Shown here one piece after another: positions 8,405-17,071 of a stretch of DNA of 64,000 bases. Below the pieces are notes generated by a model, which made no database searches, was not told the DNA's origin, and saw nothing but the letters and a program-made list of their open reading frames with translations. The position numbers were made by a program, and so were the translations under genes. Position 1 is the stretch's first letter. Each line of letters opens with the position of its first letter. Source of the DNA: Rossellomorea aquimaris. Lineage in GTDB: Bacteria > Bacillota > Bacilli > Bacillales > Bacillaceae_B. The stretch lies in assembly GCF_000935355.1 (NCBI RefSeq), contig NZ_JXZC01000003.1, forward strand, positions 62,001 to 126,000, read 5' to 3'.

Positions 8405-9874
8405 ATGATGGACTATCGTCAATTTGCAAGCAAAGCAACCGTTGTATCATTAAGTGCAGCCATTCTTTTCGGAGGCAGCTTCACATCGGCTTCTGCCAAC
8501 GGGGCTTCTGAAAAAGGATACAAAGAAACGTACGGCACATCACAGATCACCCGCCAGGATATGAAGAACATGGTCGAGCAGCAGGAAGACACTACATTCA
8601 AGGTTCCTTCCTTCGACGCTTCTACCATTAAAAATGTAAAATCGGCAACAAAGATCGATGAAAACGGAAATGAAATCAAAATGGATGTATGGGATACATG
8701 GCCGCTTCAAAACGCAGACGGCACCGTGGCTGAGTACAACGGCTATCACATCGTATTCGGACTTGCCGGCGACCCGAAAAACGCCAATGATACCTTCATC
8801 TATATGTTCTATAAGAAAGTCGGCGATGACTCCATCGATGCATGGAAGAATGCAGGCCGTGTCTTCGACGATCAAGATAAATACAAAGCGGACGACGAAA
8901 CATTAAAGGGTCAGGTAGAAGAATGGTCGGGATCAGCCCTCTTCACAGAAGAAGGTGACATCCGCTTATTCTATACGAACCGCGGAGACTTCAACGAAAG
9001 CAAGGGACTATTCGGACGTCAATCACTGACGACGGCTCAAGTGAATATCTCTGAACAAGCAAAGAATGAATTGAACATCGATGGTGTCGAGGATCACAAA
9101 TCCATCTACAGCGGCGGCGACGGGGATACATATGAAACAGTCGGACAAGCTTTTGAAGACCGCAATTTCATGAACAACCATACGCTTCGTGACCCTCACT
9201 ACATTGAAGAAAACGGCAAAAAATACTTAGTATTCGAAGCTAACACAGGTACAGAGTACGGCTATTCTGGTGAAGATTCCCTCTACAACCGTGCATATTA
9301 CGGGAACGGAATGAACTTCTTCCAAGAGGAATTCCAAGCCTTACAGGAAAGTCCGAAGAAAGATCTGGCAGAACTTGCGAACGGTGCCATTGGAATTATC
9401 GAAATCAACGATGACTACACAATCAAGAATGAAATGAAACCGTTGATTGTATCGAACACGGTGACAGACGAAATCGAACGTCCGAACATCTTCCAAAAAG
9501 ACGGCAAGTTCTACCTGTTCACAAGTACACGCGGATCGAAGATGACCATCGATGGCACGGACGATGAAGACATCTACATGCTTGGTTATGTGGCAGACTC
9601 ATTGACAGGAGAGTTCAAACCGATGAACGGAACGGGAATCGTCCTTCATCAGGACCTGGATCCGAACGATATCACTTGGACGTACGCACACTATGTGATC
9701 CCGCAGAAAGAATCCGACAAATTCGTCGTAACCAGCTACATGACGAACCGTGGCTACTTCGAGGATCACAAATCAACGTTCGCTCCATCTTTCCTGCTTG
9801 ATATCAACAACAAGAAATCATCTGTTGTGAAGGACGGCATTCTGGAGCAAGGTCAAATCACATACGGCGAATAA
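8405..9874 (+). CDS. sacB: Levansucrase (GH68), secreted
   Basis: 489 aa. Transfers fructosyl units from sucrose to growing levan, releasing glucose, outside the cell. A Sec signal peptide is visible (hydrophobic core to ~residue 30, SASA-NG cleavage region). GH68 catalytic residues are in place: nucleophile Asp97 in VWDTWPLQ, transition-state Asp263 in LRDPHY, acid/base Glu358 in TDEIERPN. The binding site GAGGAGGAG at 8392-8400 fits ATG 8405 or 8408. I see no SacY-type antiterminator leader as found in B. subtilis; control may come from the adjacent two-component system. levB follows after a hairpin. Confidence 0.97.
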   Translation: MMDYRQFASKATVVSLSAAILFGGSFTSASANGASEKGYKETYGTSQITRQDMKNMVEQQEDTTFKVPSFDASTIKNVKSATKIDENGNEIKMDVWDTWPLQNADGTVAEYNGYHIVFGLAGDPKNANDTFIYMFYKKVGDDSIDAWKNAGRVFDDQDKYKADDETLKGQVEEWSGSALFTEEGDIRLFYTNRGDFNESKGLFGRQSLTTAQVNISEQAKNELNIDGVEDHKSIYSGGDGDTYETVGQAFEDRNFMNNHTLRDPHYIEENGKKYLVFEANTGTEYGYSGEDSLYNRAYYGNGMNFFQEEFQALQESPKKDLAELANGAIGIIEINDDYTIKNEMKPLIVSNTVTDEIERPNIFQKDGKFYLFTSTRGSKMTIDGTDDEDIYMLGYVADSLTGEFKPMNGTGIVLHQDLDPNDITWTYAHYVIPQKESDKFVVTSYMTNRGYFEDHKSTFAPSFLLDINNKKSSVVKDGILEQGQITYGE

Positions 9875-9887
9875 CAAACTTCAAAAA

Positions 9888-9922
9888 GAGGAAATGTCAT
9901 TGATGGCATTTTCTTTTTTTAT
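9888..9922 (+). terminator. Leaky terminator or attenuator between sacB and levB
   Basis: Imperfect hairpin GAAATGTC / GGCATTTTC (one G-U pair) followed by TTCTTTTTTT. It lies between two genes with linked functions, so partial read-through that sets the sacB:levB ratio is likely. Confidence 0.6.
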
Positions 9923-9937
9923 TAGGTGGTGGAAATA

Positions 9938-11494
9938 ATGAATCCAGTAATAAGAAAGAAGGGAACTGTTTTGCTGATTGTTCTCCTCGTCCTGATCATC
10001 GGAGTGGCTGCATGGTGGACGAAATCTCATGACAAAAATGAGCACCCGGGGGATGAAAAAGATGTTTCCTTCCGGTCATCCTACCATTTCACCACCCCTG
10101 ACAAGTGGAAAAACGACCCGCAAAAGCCGGTCTACTATAAAGGGAAATACCATTACTATTATCTTTACAACAAGGACTACCCGGACGGCAACGGGACGGA
10201 GTGGCGCCATGCCGTATCCGAGGATCTCATCCACTGGGAAGATCAGGGGGTGGCGATCCCGAAATACACCAATGAAAACGGCGATCCATGGTCCGGCTCC
10301 GTCGTCATCGATCGGGAGAATACAGCCGGATTCGGAAAAAATGCCTTCATTGCGATCGTGACACAGCCAACCGGTGAGACCGGCGAGCAGGAGCAATACA
10401 TGTGGGTGAGTACCGACGAAGGAAAGACCTTCAAGAATTACAGTGAAGATCCTGTTTTAGAAAACCCGGGCACGAAGGATTTCCGTGATCCCAAAGTCGT
10501 GTGGGATGACAAACGGGACAAGTGGGTCATGCTCATGGCGGAAGGTTCGAAGGTCGGTTTCTATGAATCTGCGAATCTGAAGGACTGGGAGTTTACAGGG
10601 GACTTCCACACTTCGGACTTAGGCGTGCTGGAATGTCCGGATCTCTTTAAAATGAGGGCGCCCGATGGCACGATGAAGTGGGTGCTCGGAGTGAGTGCCA
10701 ATGGAGAAGCGATCGGGGAGCCGAATACGTATGCTTATTGGACCGGGGAATTCAATGGAAACACGTTTGAAGTAGACCAGTCGGATCCACAGTGGCTGGA
10801 TCATGGATTTGACTGGTATGGTGGGGTGACGTTTGAAGACGGAAAGGCTGAGGATAAGGATGAAAAGCGTTATGCGTTTGCCTGGATGAATAAGTGGTCG
10901 TATGCGGATAACACTCCGACAATGGAGCATGACGGGTTTAATGGGACGGATTCGATTGTGAGGGAAATCAGGTTGGATGGTGATGCTGAGGGTGGGTATT
11001 ATCTTGCCTCCGAGCCTGTTGTTGATGGGTTGGTGGAATCCACGGAGACGTTTGAGGATATTATGGTTGAGGATGGAATGAAGAAGCTGGACTTTGAAGG
11101 GGAGACTTATCGGCTTGAGGCGGATATTTCGTGGAATGAGGCCGATCAAATCGGCATCAGATTACGTGAATCCGAAGATCGGTTCCGACATATCGATGTT
11201 GGAATCTCCCTGGAAGGTGACCACTCTTACGTGAACCGGCGATTTACCGATCAACCGGACCGAGAAGGGACATTCCTGGAAAGCAAGGCACCGTTCGATT
11301 CCGATCCTAAACAGGTTCACCTCACTATCTTGGTTGATAAGACGAGTGTGGAGGTCTTTATTGATGGTGGTCGGACCGTTCATTCGAATTTGGTCTTTCC
11401 GCGAGCTGAGGATCAGGGTATTTCATTATTTTCGGAAGGGGGACAAGTAACGTTTGAGCAGGTGAAGGTGGAGAAGATAGGCTCCTCACAATAA
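9938..11494 (+). CDS. levB: Endolevanase (GH32), signal-anchored
   Basis: 518 aa from ATG 9938; the GTG at 9926 lies inside the AGGTGGTGG binding site. A single N-terminal hydrophobic segment (residues ~9-27) is a signal peptide or anchor. The GH32 five-bladed propeller carries nucleophile Asp60 in WKNDPQ (instead of the common WMNDPNG), Asp184 in FRDP and acid/base Glu232 in LECPDL; the C-terminal beta-sandwich ends near FIDGG. The WKNDPQ form and order after sacB match B. subtilis LevB, which cuts levan into short fructans. Confidence 0.93.
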   Translation: MNPVIRKKGTVLLIVLLVLIIGVAAWWTKSHDKNEHPGDEKDVSFRSSYHFTTPDKWKNDPQKPVYYKGKYHYYYLYNKDYPDGNGTEWRHAVSEDLIHWEDQGVAIPKYTNENGDPWSGSVVIDRENTAGFGKNAFIAIVTQPTGETGEQEQYMWVSTDEGKTFKNYSEDPVLENPGTKDFRDPKVVWDDKRDKWVMLMAEGSKVGFYESANLKDWEFTGDFHTSDLGVLECPDLFKMRAPDGTMKWVLGVSANGEAIGEPNTYAYWTGEFNGNTFEVDQSDPQWLDHGFDWYGGVTFEDGKAEDKDEKRYAFAWMNKWSYADNTPTMEHDGFNGTDSIVREIRLDGDAEGGYYLASEPVVDGLVESTETFEDIMVEDGMKKLDFEGETYRLEADISWNEADQIGIRLRESEDRFRHIDVGISLEGDHSYVNRRFTDQPDREGTFLESKAPFDSDPKQVHLTILVDKTSVEVFIDGGRTVHSNLVFPRAEDQGISLFSEGGQVTFEQVKVEKIGSSQ

Positions 11495-11676
11495 TTATCA
11501 TCATTTTAAACTTCTTATATATCAGTAGGTGGCTCGATCTCTTGCCTGACTAAAAATGAAATTCCTATATTAACAGTATCCTTGATGATCACGCATCCAT
11601 CCCCGAAAAAAGCAGGTTTTCTCCTTCTGATACAGAATTGGTTATAGAGAATGATTATTTTAAGGAGGTTATGAAA

Positions 11677-12051
11677 ATGGCTGTAACGACAGGAATATTG
11701 GAATGGACGTTGCTGTCCGAATGTCCGATCCCAGATGATGTGAATGATCTATTGATCAGGGGGGAAGAAGCGGTGGCTGCGTATAAGACACTTCGAGATA
11801 GCGCCATCTTCACGAATAAGAGATTAATTGTTAGAGATGCACAAGGGTTGACTGGGAAGAAGGTGGAGATCTATTCTCTCCCGTATTCTTCAATTAATAT
11901 GTGGTCCACGGAGAATGCTGGCAGCTTCCTCGATGTGAATGCGGAAGTGGAACTTTGGACCAGAGCTGGCCACATCAAAGTGAAGTTAAAGAAAGGGATC
12001 GATGTGCGCAAGTTTGATAAGCTGATTGCGGAGGCACTCTTGTCGGTGTAG
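11677..12051 (+). CDS. Bacterial PH-domain protein
   Basis: 124 aa from ATG 11677, 8 bases after AAGGAGG (11662-11668); ATG 11671 is too close. The segment EEAVAAYKTLRDSAIFTNKRLIVRDAQG followed by YSLPYSSINMWSTENAGSFLD is the typical bacterial PH (bPH_1) pattern, where strands pack into a small barrel that assembles into rings. Soluble, no membrane segment. Function unknown; relatives are often linked to stress. It stands alone and is followed by a terminator. Confidence 0.8.
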   Translation: MAVTTGILEWTLLSECPIPDDVNDLLIRGEEAVAAYKTLRDSAIFTNKRLIVRDAQGLTGKKVEIYSLPYSSINMWSTENAGSFLDVNAEVELWTRAGHIKVKLKKGIDVRKFDKLIAEALLSV

Positions 12052-12087
12052 CCTCACCTAATCCCAGGTTAAGACACATTAAGGTTT

Positions 12088-12124
12088 ACGACCCGTCTAT
12101 TTACGATGGGTCGTTTGTTTTTTT
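12088..12124 (+). terminator. Rho-independent terminator after the PH-domain gene
   Basis: Stem ACGACCC / GGGTCGT followed by TTTGTTTTTTT. Confidence 0.8.
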
Positions 12125-12264
12125 GATCGGCTGGACATAGGGAAGCCATGCAGTACCCTGTTTGGGTGTGAACCAATGCATAAAGCAGGGTATTATCTTA
12201 AGAGACAAATGAAACTAATAAAAATGTCCATTTGTATAGAAGATAAGAAGATGGGGGTGTTAAC

Positions 12265-12453
12265 ATGTACGAATATAAATATGTACAAACAACCTTGGGA
12301 GGGTTCTTCACGGACCCGCAGCACAGGGAAATCATCGATGAACATGCAGCAGAAGGATGGAGATTAGTGCAGGTGCTTCCGTACAAATACAATGGGCATG
12401 GAAAACCAACGGATTATGAAATTATATTTGAGAAAGTTGTAGCAGGCGGTTGA
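12265..12453 (+). CDS. DUF4177 small protein
   Basis: 62 aa with GATGGGGGTG upstream of the ATG. The pattern MYEYKYVQ ... HREIIDEHAAEGWRLVQVLP ... DYEIIFEK is the DUF4177 signature: a small beta-alpha-beta fold with a conserved EGWRL turn. Function unknown; cytoplasmic. Confidence 0.8.
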   Translation: MYEYKYVQTTLGGFFTDPQHREIIDEHAAEGWRLVQVLPYKYNGHGKPTDYEIIFEKVVAGG

Positions 12454-12594
12454 TCTTTCTTTGTGAAAAAATTGAGATGACTCCGGGAGCCAGTAGGGCC
12501 ATTCCAAAGTTTGTCTATTTCCAACAAAGCTTTTACAATAAAAAGTAACAAAAGAGTTGAGCAGCTCATGGCTCATTTTGGAGGTGGAAGGAAA

Positions 12595-12963
12595 ATGAAT
12601 GAGACGGAGAAACATTATTCAGAGGAAAAGTTTTGGGATAAGCTCAAGAGGTACGGTTTAAAGGCCGGACATTCGGTGGTTTATACAGCTTTGCTTCTCT
12701 ACTTTGTCCTGCAAAAGCCGGATGTTCCAAAGAAGTCGAAGATGATCATCATCGGGGCATTGGGATATTTCATTCTTCCAACGGATTTCATTCCCGACAT
12801 GGCGGTGGGAGTGGGATTTACCGATGACTTTGGTGCGTTGGGTCTTGCGTTGCTGCAGGTGGCCATGTATATCGATGATGACGTGAAAGCCCAGGTCAAG
12901 GGCAAGTTGAGAAATTGGTTCGGGGATGATGTGGATACGTCGGAGGTTGATGGGAAATTGTAA
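12595..12963 (+). CDS. YkvA-family DUF1232 membrane protein
   Basis: 122 aa from ATG 12595, preceded by GGAGGTGGAAGG; the longer frame from 12511 has no binding site. The DUF1232 core GALGYFILPTDFIPD...GFTDDFGAL is clear, with two hydrophobic stretches (~28-42 and ~50-66). Function unknown; found widely in soil bacteria. A strong terminator follows at 12972. Confidence 0.88.
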   Translation: MNETEKHYSEEKFWDKLKRYGLKAGHSVVYTALLLYFVLQKPDVPKKSKMIIIGALGYFILPTDFIPDMAVGVGFTDDFGALGLALLQVAMYIDDDVKAQVKGKLRNWFGDDVDTSEVDGKL

Positions 12964-12971
12964 GGGTCAGA

Positions 12972-13010
12972 GAAAAGCCACCCGCTGAATTCAGGGGGTG
13001 GCTTTTCGCT
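12972..13010 (+). terminator. Rho-independent terminator after the YkvA-like gene
   Basis: Stem AAAAGCCACCC / GGGTGGCTTTT around a 13-base loop. Confidence 0.85.
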
Positions 13011-13139
13011 TGAGTTGGTCAACTTCAAGATAGTAACACACTACCACAGAGTGCATGGGAATACAATCATGATTTATTGAATAATGAGGTCAATCCGCTT
13101 ATAAATAGACGAGTTCTTGTTTTCACAATACGGGGTCTT

Positions 13140-13322
13140 CTACTTATCGTCGAATAAATCCTCGTCCCCCTGTGGTTCTTTGATTCCATGCTTTTCTTCG
13201 AGGTATCGCCCGATGATCGAGTTGTTAATGCCTTCTCGCATCGCCCGCTCAATAATGATATATAAGATAAATAGAAAAATAATAAGAAGAGTAACGATGA
13301 TAAAGATTAAGAAAAGTTCCAT
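13140..13322 (-). CDS. Small single-pass membrane protein, function unknown
   Basis: 60 aa starting at the ATG ending at 13322, eight bases after GGAGG; the upstream GTG at 13331 overlaps that site. One very hydrophobic helix (residues ~2-25), then a charged tail (REGINNSIIGRYLEEKHGIKEPQGDEDLFDDK). No family recognised. Confidence 0.6.
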   Translation of the reverse strand: MELFLIFIIVTLLIIFLFILYIIIERAMREGINNSIIGRYLEEKHGIKEPQGDEDLFDDK

Positions 13323-13355
13323 GACGTTCACCTCCTACAAATGATCAGGGGTCGC

Positions 13356-14138
13356 TCAAACAATCCACCCATTCAACACCATCCCCATATTAATCACCAT
13401 GTGAAAAACGATTGAAGGATAGATACTTTCCGTCTTTAACACCACGATGGCATAGAATAGACCGCCAAAAGAGAAGAGAAGACTGATGAGTACAGGGATT
13501 CCGATGGATATATGTAATAGTCCGAATCCAATGCTGGTGACGACTACAGCATAAAGGGTGGAGACGTTTCGTTTCAGAGATGACACCATCATTCCCCTCC
13601 AAATGAGCTCTTCTAATAGAGCGTTTAGGATGGCAAACCCTATAGCGAATAGGATTAGGGATTTCACATCACTGATGACCGGATACCAGATCAATGGGAT
13701 GAAAATGGTACTGGATCCCAATAGCCCGATCAGTAAAAATAATGGCGTTGAAATGGTATGAGAGGGCATGGAAAGGCGTCTTCTCCAATTCGGGAGTTGA
13801 GTGAAGAAAACGATTTTTTCCTTTGACACCAAGTGAGAAATCACTAATCCGATCAGGATGAGGAACAGAAAGATTCTGTTCAACAGGATTTTCATTTCTT
13901 TAGAAACATCCCTCTCGTTGATCCAGCCTGTTGCAAGTTGAAACACCAGCAACCCGAGCAGGAAGAACAGGAAAAGGGAAATGACTGATCGGTTCTTTTT
14001 AGTAGAGAGATAGAGAACGAGAAGGCTCAGTAGTGGAAGCAGCCCCCATTCGTATGCTCTATATGAAAGAAGGATGATACCGGCGAAAAACAGGGTGGCC
14101 GGGATAATGAGAAAATACATTTGCAGTGAACGGATCAT
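13356..14138 (-). CDS. CPBP family intramembrane metalloprotease
   Basis: 260 aa, about eight membrane helices. The CPBP (Abi/CAAX protease) motifs are in the last third: EELIWRG (motif 1, EExxxR), FGLLHI (motif 2 with the metal-binding His) and HMVIN (motif 3). Members cut prenylated or signal-type peptides within the membrane, and some confer bacteriocin self-immunity; the substrate here is unknown. AAGGGGGATCCC precedes the ATG. Confidence 0.9.
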   Translation of the reverse strand: MIRSLQMYFLIIPATLFFAGIILLSYRAYEWGLLPLLSLLVLYLSTKKNRSVISLFLFFLLGLLVFQLATGWINERDVSKEMKILLNRIFLFLILIGLVISHLVSKEKIVFFTQLPNWRRRLSMPSHTISTPLFLLIGLLGSSTIFIPLIWYPVISDVKSLILFAIGFAILNALLEELIWRGMMVSSLKRNVSTLYAVVVTSIGFGLLHISIGIPVLISLLFSFGGLFYAIVVLKTESIYPSIVFHMVINMGMVLNGWIV

Positions 14139-14271
14139 GGGATCCCCCTTGGTTGTTCTTTACTAGTAGTTTAGCATAATTTTCCTATTTTAGATGCGTT
14201 TTTTCAGTGTGGACGAAAAGACCGTTGTTTATGGTAAAATAAGGATAGTTGACATAAGAGGGGGAATAAAT

Positions 14272-14886
14272 TTGTATAAACACATCATATGGGACTTCGA
14301 TGGCACTCTTTTTGATACATATCCCGTGATGGCGGGCACCTTCAAGGAAACACTTGTGAGCCATGGAATCGAAGAGCCTGTAGAGGAAATCATGAAACAC
14401 ATGAAGGTATCAATGACAACTGCTCTGAATCACTATGAAAAAAAGTATGGTGTCGGGAAAGAATTTGTCGCAGCCTACGATTCCCGCAGAAAAGAAGTGG
14501 AGTTTGATTTATCCAAGCCCTTTGAAGGAATCGTCGAACTTTGCAAGTATGTTCATGAAACGGACAGAAGGAATTATCTTTACACCCACAGGGGCGGGTC
14601 TTCAATCAAAATGCTGGAGAATTACGGGCTGGCGGGCTATTTCACTGATTTCATCACTTCAGATCACGGGTTTGAGAGAAAACCGAGTCCGGATGCCATT
14701 CAGCATTTGATTCATACCCATCGTATCGATCATTCTGATGCCATCATGATCGGGGACAGGGATTTGGATTTGTTATCAGGGAAGAATGCCGGGATCAGTT
14801 CCTGCCTTTTTACAGATGAGAAGGTCGAGAACCCTCATGCTGACTATGTCGTGACCAGTGTGGAGGAGTTGTATAAAATCATTTAA
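14272..14886 (+). CDS. HAD-family hydrolase, phosphoglycolate phosphatase-like
   Basis: 204 aa starting at TTG 14272, placed by GAGGGGGA at 14259-14266. HAD motif I DFDGTLFDT has the nucleophile Asp8 and Asp10; motif II is YTHRG (Thr), motif III the Lys in ERKPSPDA, and motif IV GDRDLDLLSG. The alpha-helical cap is inserted after motif I, as in Gph/PgmB-type phosphatases. Cytoplasmic; exact phosphoester substrate unknown. A terminator follows. Confidence 0.88.
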   Translation: MYKHIIWDFDGTLFDTYPVMAGTFKETLVSHGIEEPVEEIMKHMKVSMTTALNHYEKKYGVGKEFVAAYDSRRKEVEFDLSKPFEGIVELCKYVHETDRRNYLYTHRGGSSIKMLENYGLAGYFTDFITSDHGFERKPSPDAIQHLIHTHRIDHSDAIMIGDRDLDLLSGKNAGISSCLFTDEKVENPHADYVVTSVEELYKII

Positions 14887-14891
14887 GGATA

Positions 14892-14933
14892 TGGACCATC
14901 GGGGGGACGGACCTCGATGGTCTTTTTGTTTCT
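14892..14933 (+). terminator. Terminator after the HAD gene, with a GGGACGGACCTC insert
   Basis: Stem GACCATCG / CGATGGTC followed by TTTTTGTTTC. The loop region holds GGGACGGACCTC, a motif that recurs in other intergenic regions of this window. Confidence 0.8.
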
Positions 14934-15021
14934 TTATAAATGAGGGCTGGTGGAAAAGCGATACCGGGGTAACTGATGTAAGGAGCGAGGTGAAATGACG
15001 GAGTTGTTGGTAGTGATTGGT

Positions 15022-15138
15022 AAAAAACGCAATAAATGAAAAAATGACGCAATCATGGCAGAAAACGACGCAATAAATAAAAAAATGACGCAATCACGTC
15101 CCGAAAAGACGCAATAAATCAAAAAACGACGCAATCCC
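15022..15138. repeat. Six-unit ~20-bp array with GACGCAAT core
   Basis: Six copies of (G)ACGCAAT with cores at 15028, 15048, 15069, 15089, 15110 and 15130, i.e. steps of 20-21 bp, separated by A/T-rich spacers. The sequence after the core alternates between AAAT and C-rich. This fills most of the 550-bp gap between the HAD gene and yhfK; the rest (15140-15440) shows no gene that I can support. Confidence 0.85.
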
Positions 15139-15440
15139 CATTGATGCAGTCCATCAGAACATCAGTTACCCTTCGAAAGGTCACTTCAGTAACCATTGAA
15201 TCTACTCCATCCTTACTTTTCTCCCAACGGTGCCTATTTTCAGGGGAAATCCTCTCCATTTAGATGCATTCCGAACGAATCTTTAACCCCTATTTCTCTC
15301 AAAGGTGCTCCCATGTGTTTTGAAAGCCGCCATTACGGATACATTATATGAGCACATACCAAACAGATGATTTGTCATCAACCATCCAAACATGTGATGA
15401 TGAATCCATAGCAAAATTATCGGAATAAGGAGATGAGAGT

Positions 15441-16085
15441 ATGAACGTAGCAGTTGTTGGAGCAAATGGACAGATCGGGAAGCAAGTGATCGGCTTACTG
15501 AAGGACGGTGGCGAGCATACCCCGCGGGCAATCGTGAGAAAAGAAGAACAAGTACAGTCGTTTGAACAGGACGGCGTGCAAGCTTCCCTTGTTGACTTGG
15601 AAGGCACGGTTAATCAAATCGCAAACGGATTGAAGGGGGCCGATGCCGTTGTTTTCACGGCCGGATCCGGTGGGAGCACAGGTTCAGACAAGACTCTCCT
15701 CATCGATCTTGACGGAGCGGTGAAAACGATGGAAGCTGCTAAGCAGGCGGGGATCGACCGGTTCGTGATCGTGAGTGCCCTGCAGGCTCATCATCGTGAG
15801 AACTGGAACGAATCCTTGAAGCCGTATTATGTGGCGAAGCACTTCGCGGATCGTGCGCTGGAACAAAGCGGACTGACCTATACGATCATCCGTCCGGGTG
15901 GACTTCTTAACGAAGCGGGCACAGGGAACGTATCCGCTGCGGAAAATCTGGAAAGAGGCTCCATTCCCCGTGAAGATGTAGCGAGAACCATCGTGGCATC
16001 GTTAACGGAAGAGAGTACCTTTAATAAAGGATTCGATCTCATTTCCGGGGATAAAGGGATAGAAGAAGCGGTTAAAAACATATAA
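15441..16085 (+). CDS. yhfK: NAD(P)-binding atypical SDR (YhfK-like)
   Basis: 214 aa with ATAAGGAGATG upstream. The glycine-rich motif GANGQIG is at residues 7-13, and FTAGSGGSTG and SALQAHHRENWNE...YYVAKHFAD follow, closely matching what I recall of B. subtilis YhfK. This is an atypical SDR (NmrA/YwnB type) that binds NAD(P); the physiological substrate is unknown, and stress or redox roles are proposed for relatives. A terminator follows. Single-gene unit. Confidence 0.88.
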   Translation: MNVAVVGANGQIGKQVIGLLKDGGEHTPRAIVRKEEQVQSFEQDGVQASLVDLEGTVNQIANGLKGADAVVFTAGSGGSTGSDKTLLIDLDGAVKTMEAAKQAGIDRFVIVSALQAHHRENWNESLKPYYVAKHFADRALEQSGLTYTIIRPGGLLNEAGTGNVSAAENLERGSIPREDVARTIVASLTEESTFNKGFDLISGDKGIEEAVKNI

Positions 16086-16097
16086 TCAAGTGAAGAA

Positions 16098-16135
16098 GGA
16101 ATGATCATCTTTGAGATGGTCATTCTTTATTTTTG
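16098..16135 (+). terminator. Rho-independent terminator after yhfK
   Basis: Stem GAATGATCATCT / AGATGGTCATTC (one wobble) then TTTATTTTT. Confidence 0.85.
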
Positions 16136-16305
16136 AATCGGGTAGACCAGTCTTGTGAAATGATAGACGGGTAAGAAAATGGAGCGATACGGTCAACCTT
16201 ATTGAACGGAGGCAGCCGAGGCTCGAGGAAGCACACGATTCCCTTAATTTATAATTAATGACATGAAAAGAGGCATTTTTCATAAAATATTCTGAGGTGA
16301 GAAAA

Positions 16306-16740
16306 ATGCCAAGAGTCAAATACACAGATGCAGACGTTGCCTTGATGGCAAGGATGATGAGGGCCGAAGCGGAAGGTGAAGGAAAACAAGGAATGCTGTA
16401 TGTCGGAAATGTCATCGTGAATCGGGCGAGAGCGGATTGTTTGGACTTTAAACAGGTAAGAACCATCCGGCAAGTCATCTTTCAAGTGCAAGGAGGGAAT
16501 TATTCCTTTGAAGCCGTTCAAAAAGGGAATCTCTTCTATAACAGAGCGAGATCGGTTGAGAAAAAGTTAGCCAAGAAGAATCTGGACTACTGGGCGCAGC
16601 ATCCGGCGAAATATGCTCTTTGGTATTTCAATCCTTATGCGCCGTGTCCTCCTACATGGTACAATCAGCCTTTTGCAGGGCAATTTAAACAGCATTGTTA
16701 TTACGAACCGGCAGCCGGAACTTGTGCCAGTGTTTATTGA
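16306..16740 (+). CDS. cwlJ: Spore cortex-lytic hydrolase, CwlJ type
   Basis: 144 aa, starting at ATG 16306 after TGAGGTGA. No signal peptide and no peptidoglycan-binding domain, so this is the short CwlJ form rather than SleB. The Hydrolase_2 domain is complete: RMMRAEAEGEGKQGMLYVGNVIVNR with the catalytic Glu, YSFEAVQKGNLFY, and WYFNPYAPCPPTWYNQPFAGQFKQHCYY. CwlJ sits in the spore coat and degrades cortex during germination, in B. subtilis triggered by Ca-dipicolinate and dependent on GerQ. No gerQ is visible beside it. Confidence 0.9.
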   Translation: MPRVKYTDADVALMARMMRAEAEGEGKQGMLYVGNVIVNRARADCLDFKQVRTIRQVIFQVQGGNYSFEAVQKGNLFYNRARSVEKKLAKKNLDYWAQHPAKYALWYFNPYAPCPPTWYNQPFAGQFKQHCYYEPAAGTCASVY

Positions 16741-17071
16741 TAGCTGAGGATATGCATACATTTTATTATCGGTATATAAAACGGGGACTCTTGGCTCTCA
16801 GGTGTTCTCCTTTTTATATAACTTGTTCAAAATCCATATACAAGACAAGCGACTCGTCGATGACGGGTCGTTTTCCTTTTTATAAAGTGACGATTCTTGT
16901 AGGATGAGTAACATAAAGTTAGAACTGTATATACAACTAAGGACGTTAATGTCAGTATGCAAAACAGGAAATTAGATGAAAATAAATGAAGCGAAATTTT
17001 CTATCGTTAGTGTTGCTCTTTTATCACTAAGAGCAGCCTGTTGATAACAAAAAGAGAAAGGTGATGATTGT
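16741..17071. other. Intergenic region, 331 bp
   Basis: Holds a terminator-like hairpin (16849-16882) and a second hairpin with arms TGCTCTT / AAGAGCA (17015-17036) 35 bases before the next start. A 22-codon frame from 16977 to 17045 covers that second hairpin but has only a weak binding site. No convincing gene. Confidence 0.6.
16849..16882 (+). terminator. Rho-independent terminator downstream of cwlJ
   Basis: Stem CGACTCGTC / GACGGGTCG with a three-base loop, followed by TTTTCCTTTTT. Confidence 0.75.

Noticed and set aside
10619..11149. 176-codon minus-strand frame inside levB
   Set aside because: Antisense shadow; GH32 catalytic residues on the plus strand settle the coding strand.
14776..15134. 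Two overlapping minus-strand frames with repeated peptide segments
   Set aside because: They are translations of the GACGCAAT array; the similar peptides come from DNA repetition, with no binding site or family.
15022..15138. CRISPR array
   Set aside because: Repeat cores of 8 bases with 12-base spacers are too short, and no cas genes are nearby.
16977..17045. 22-codon leader peptide frame before the MDR gene
   Set aside because: Only weak binding site; overlap with a hairpin is suggestive but not enough, and no regulatory codon bias is visible.
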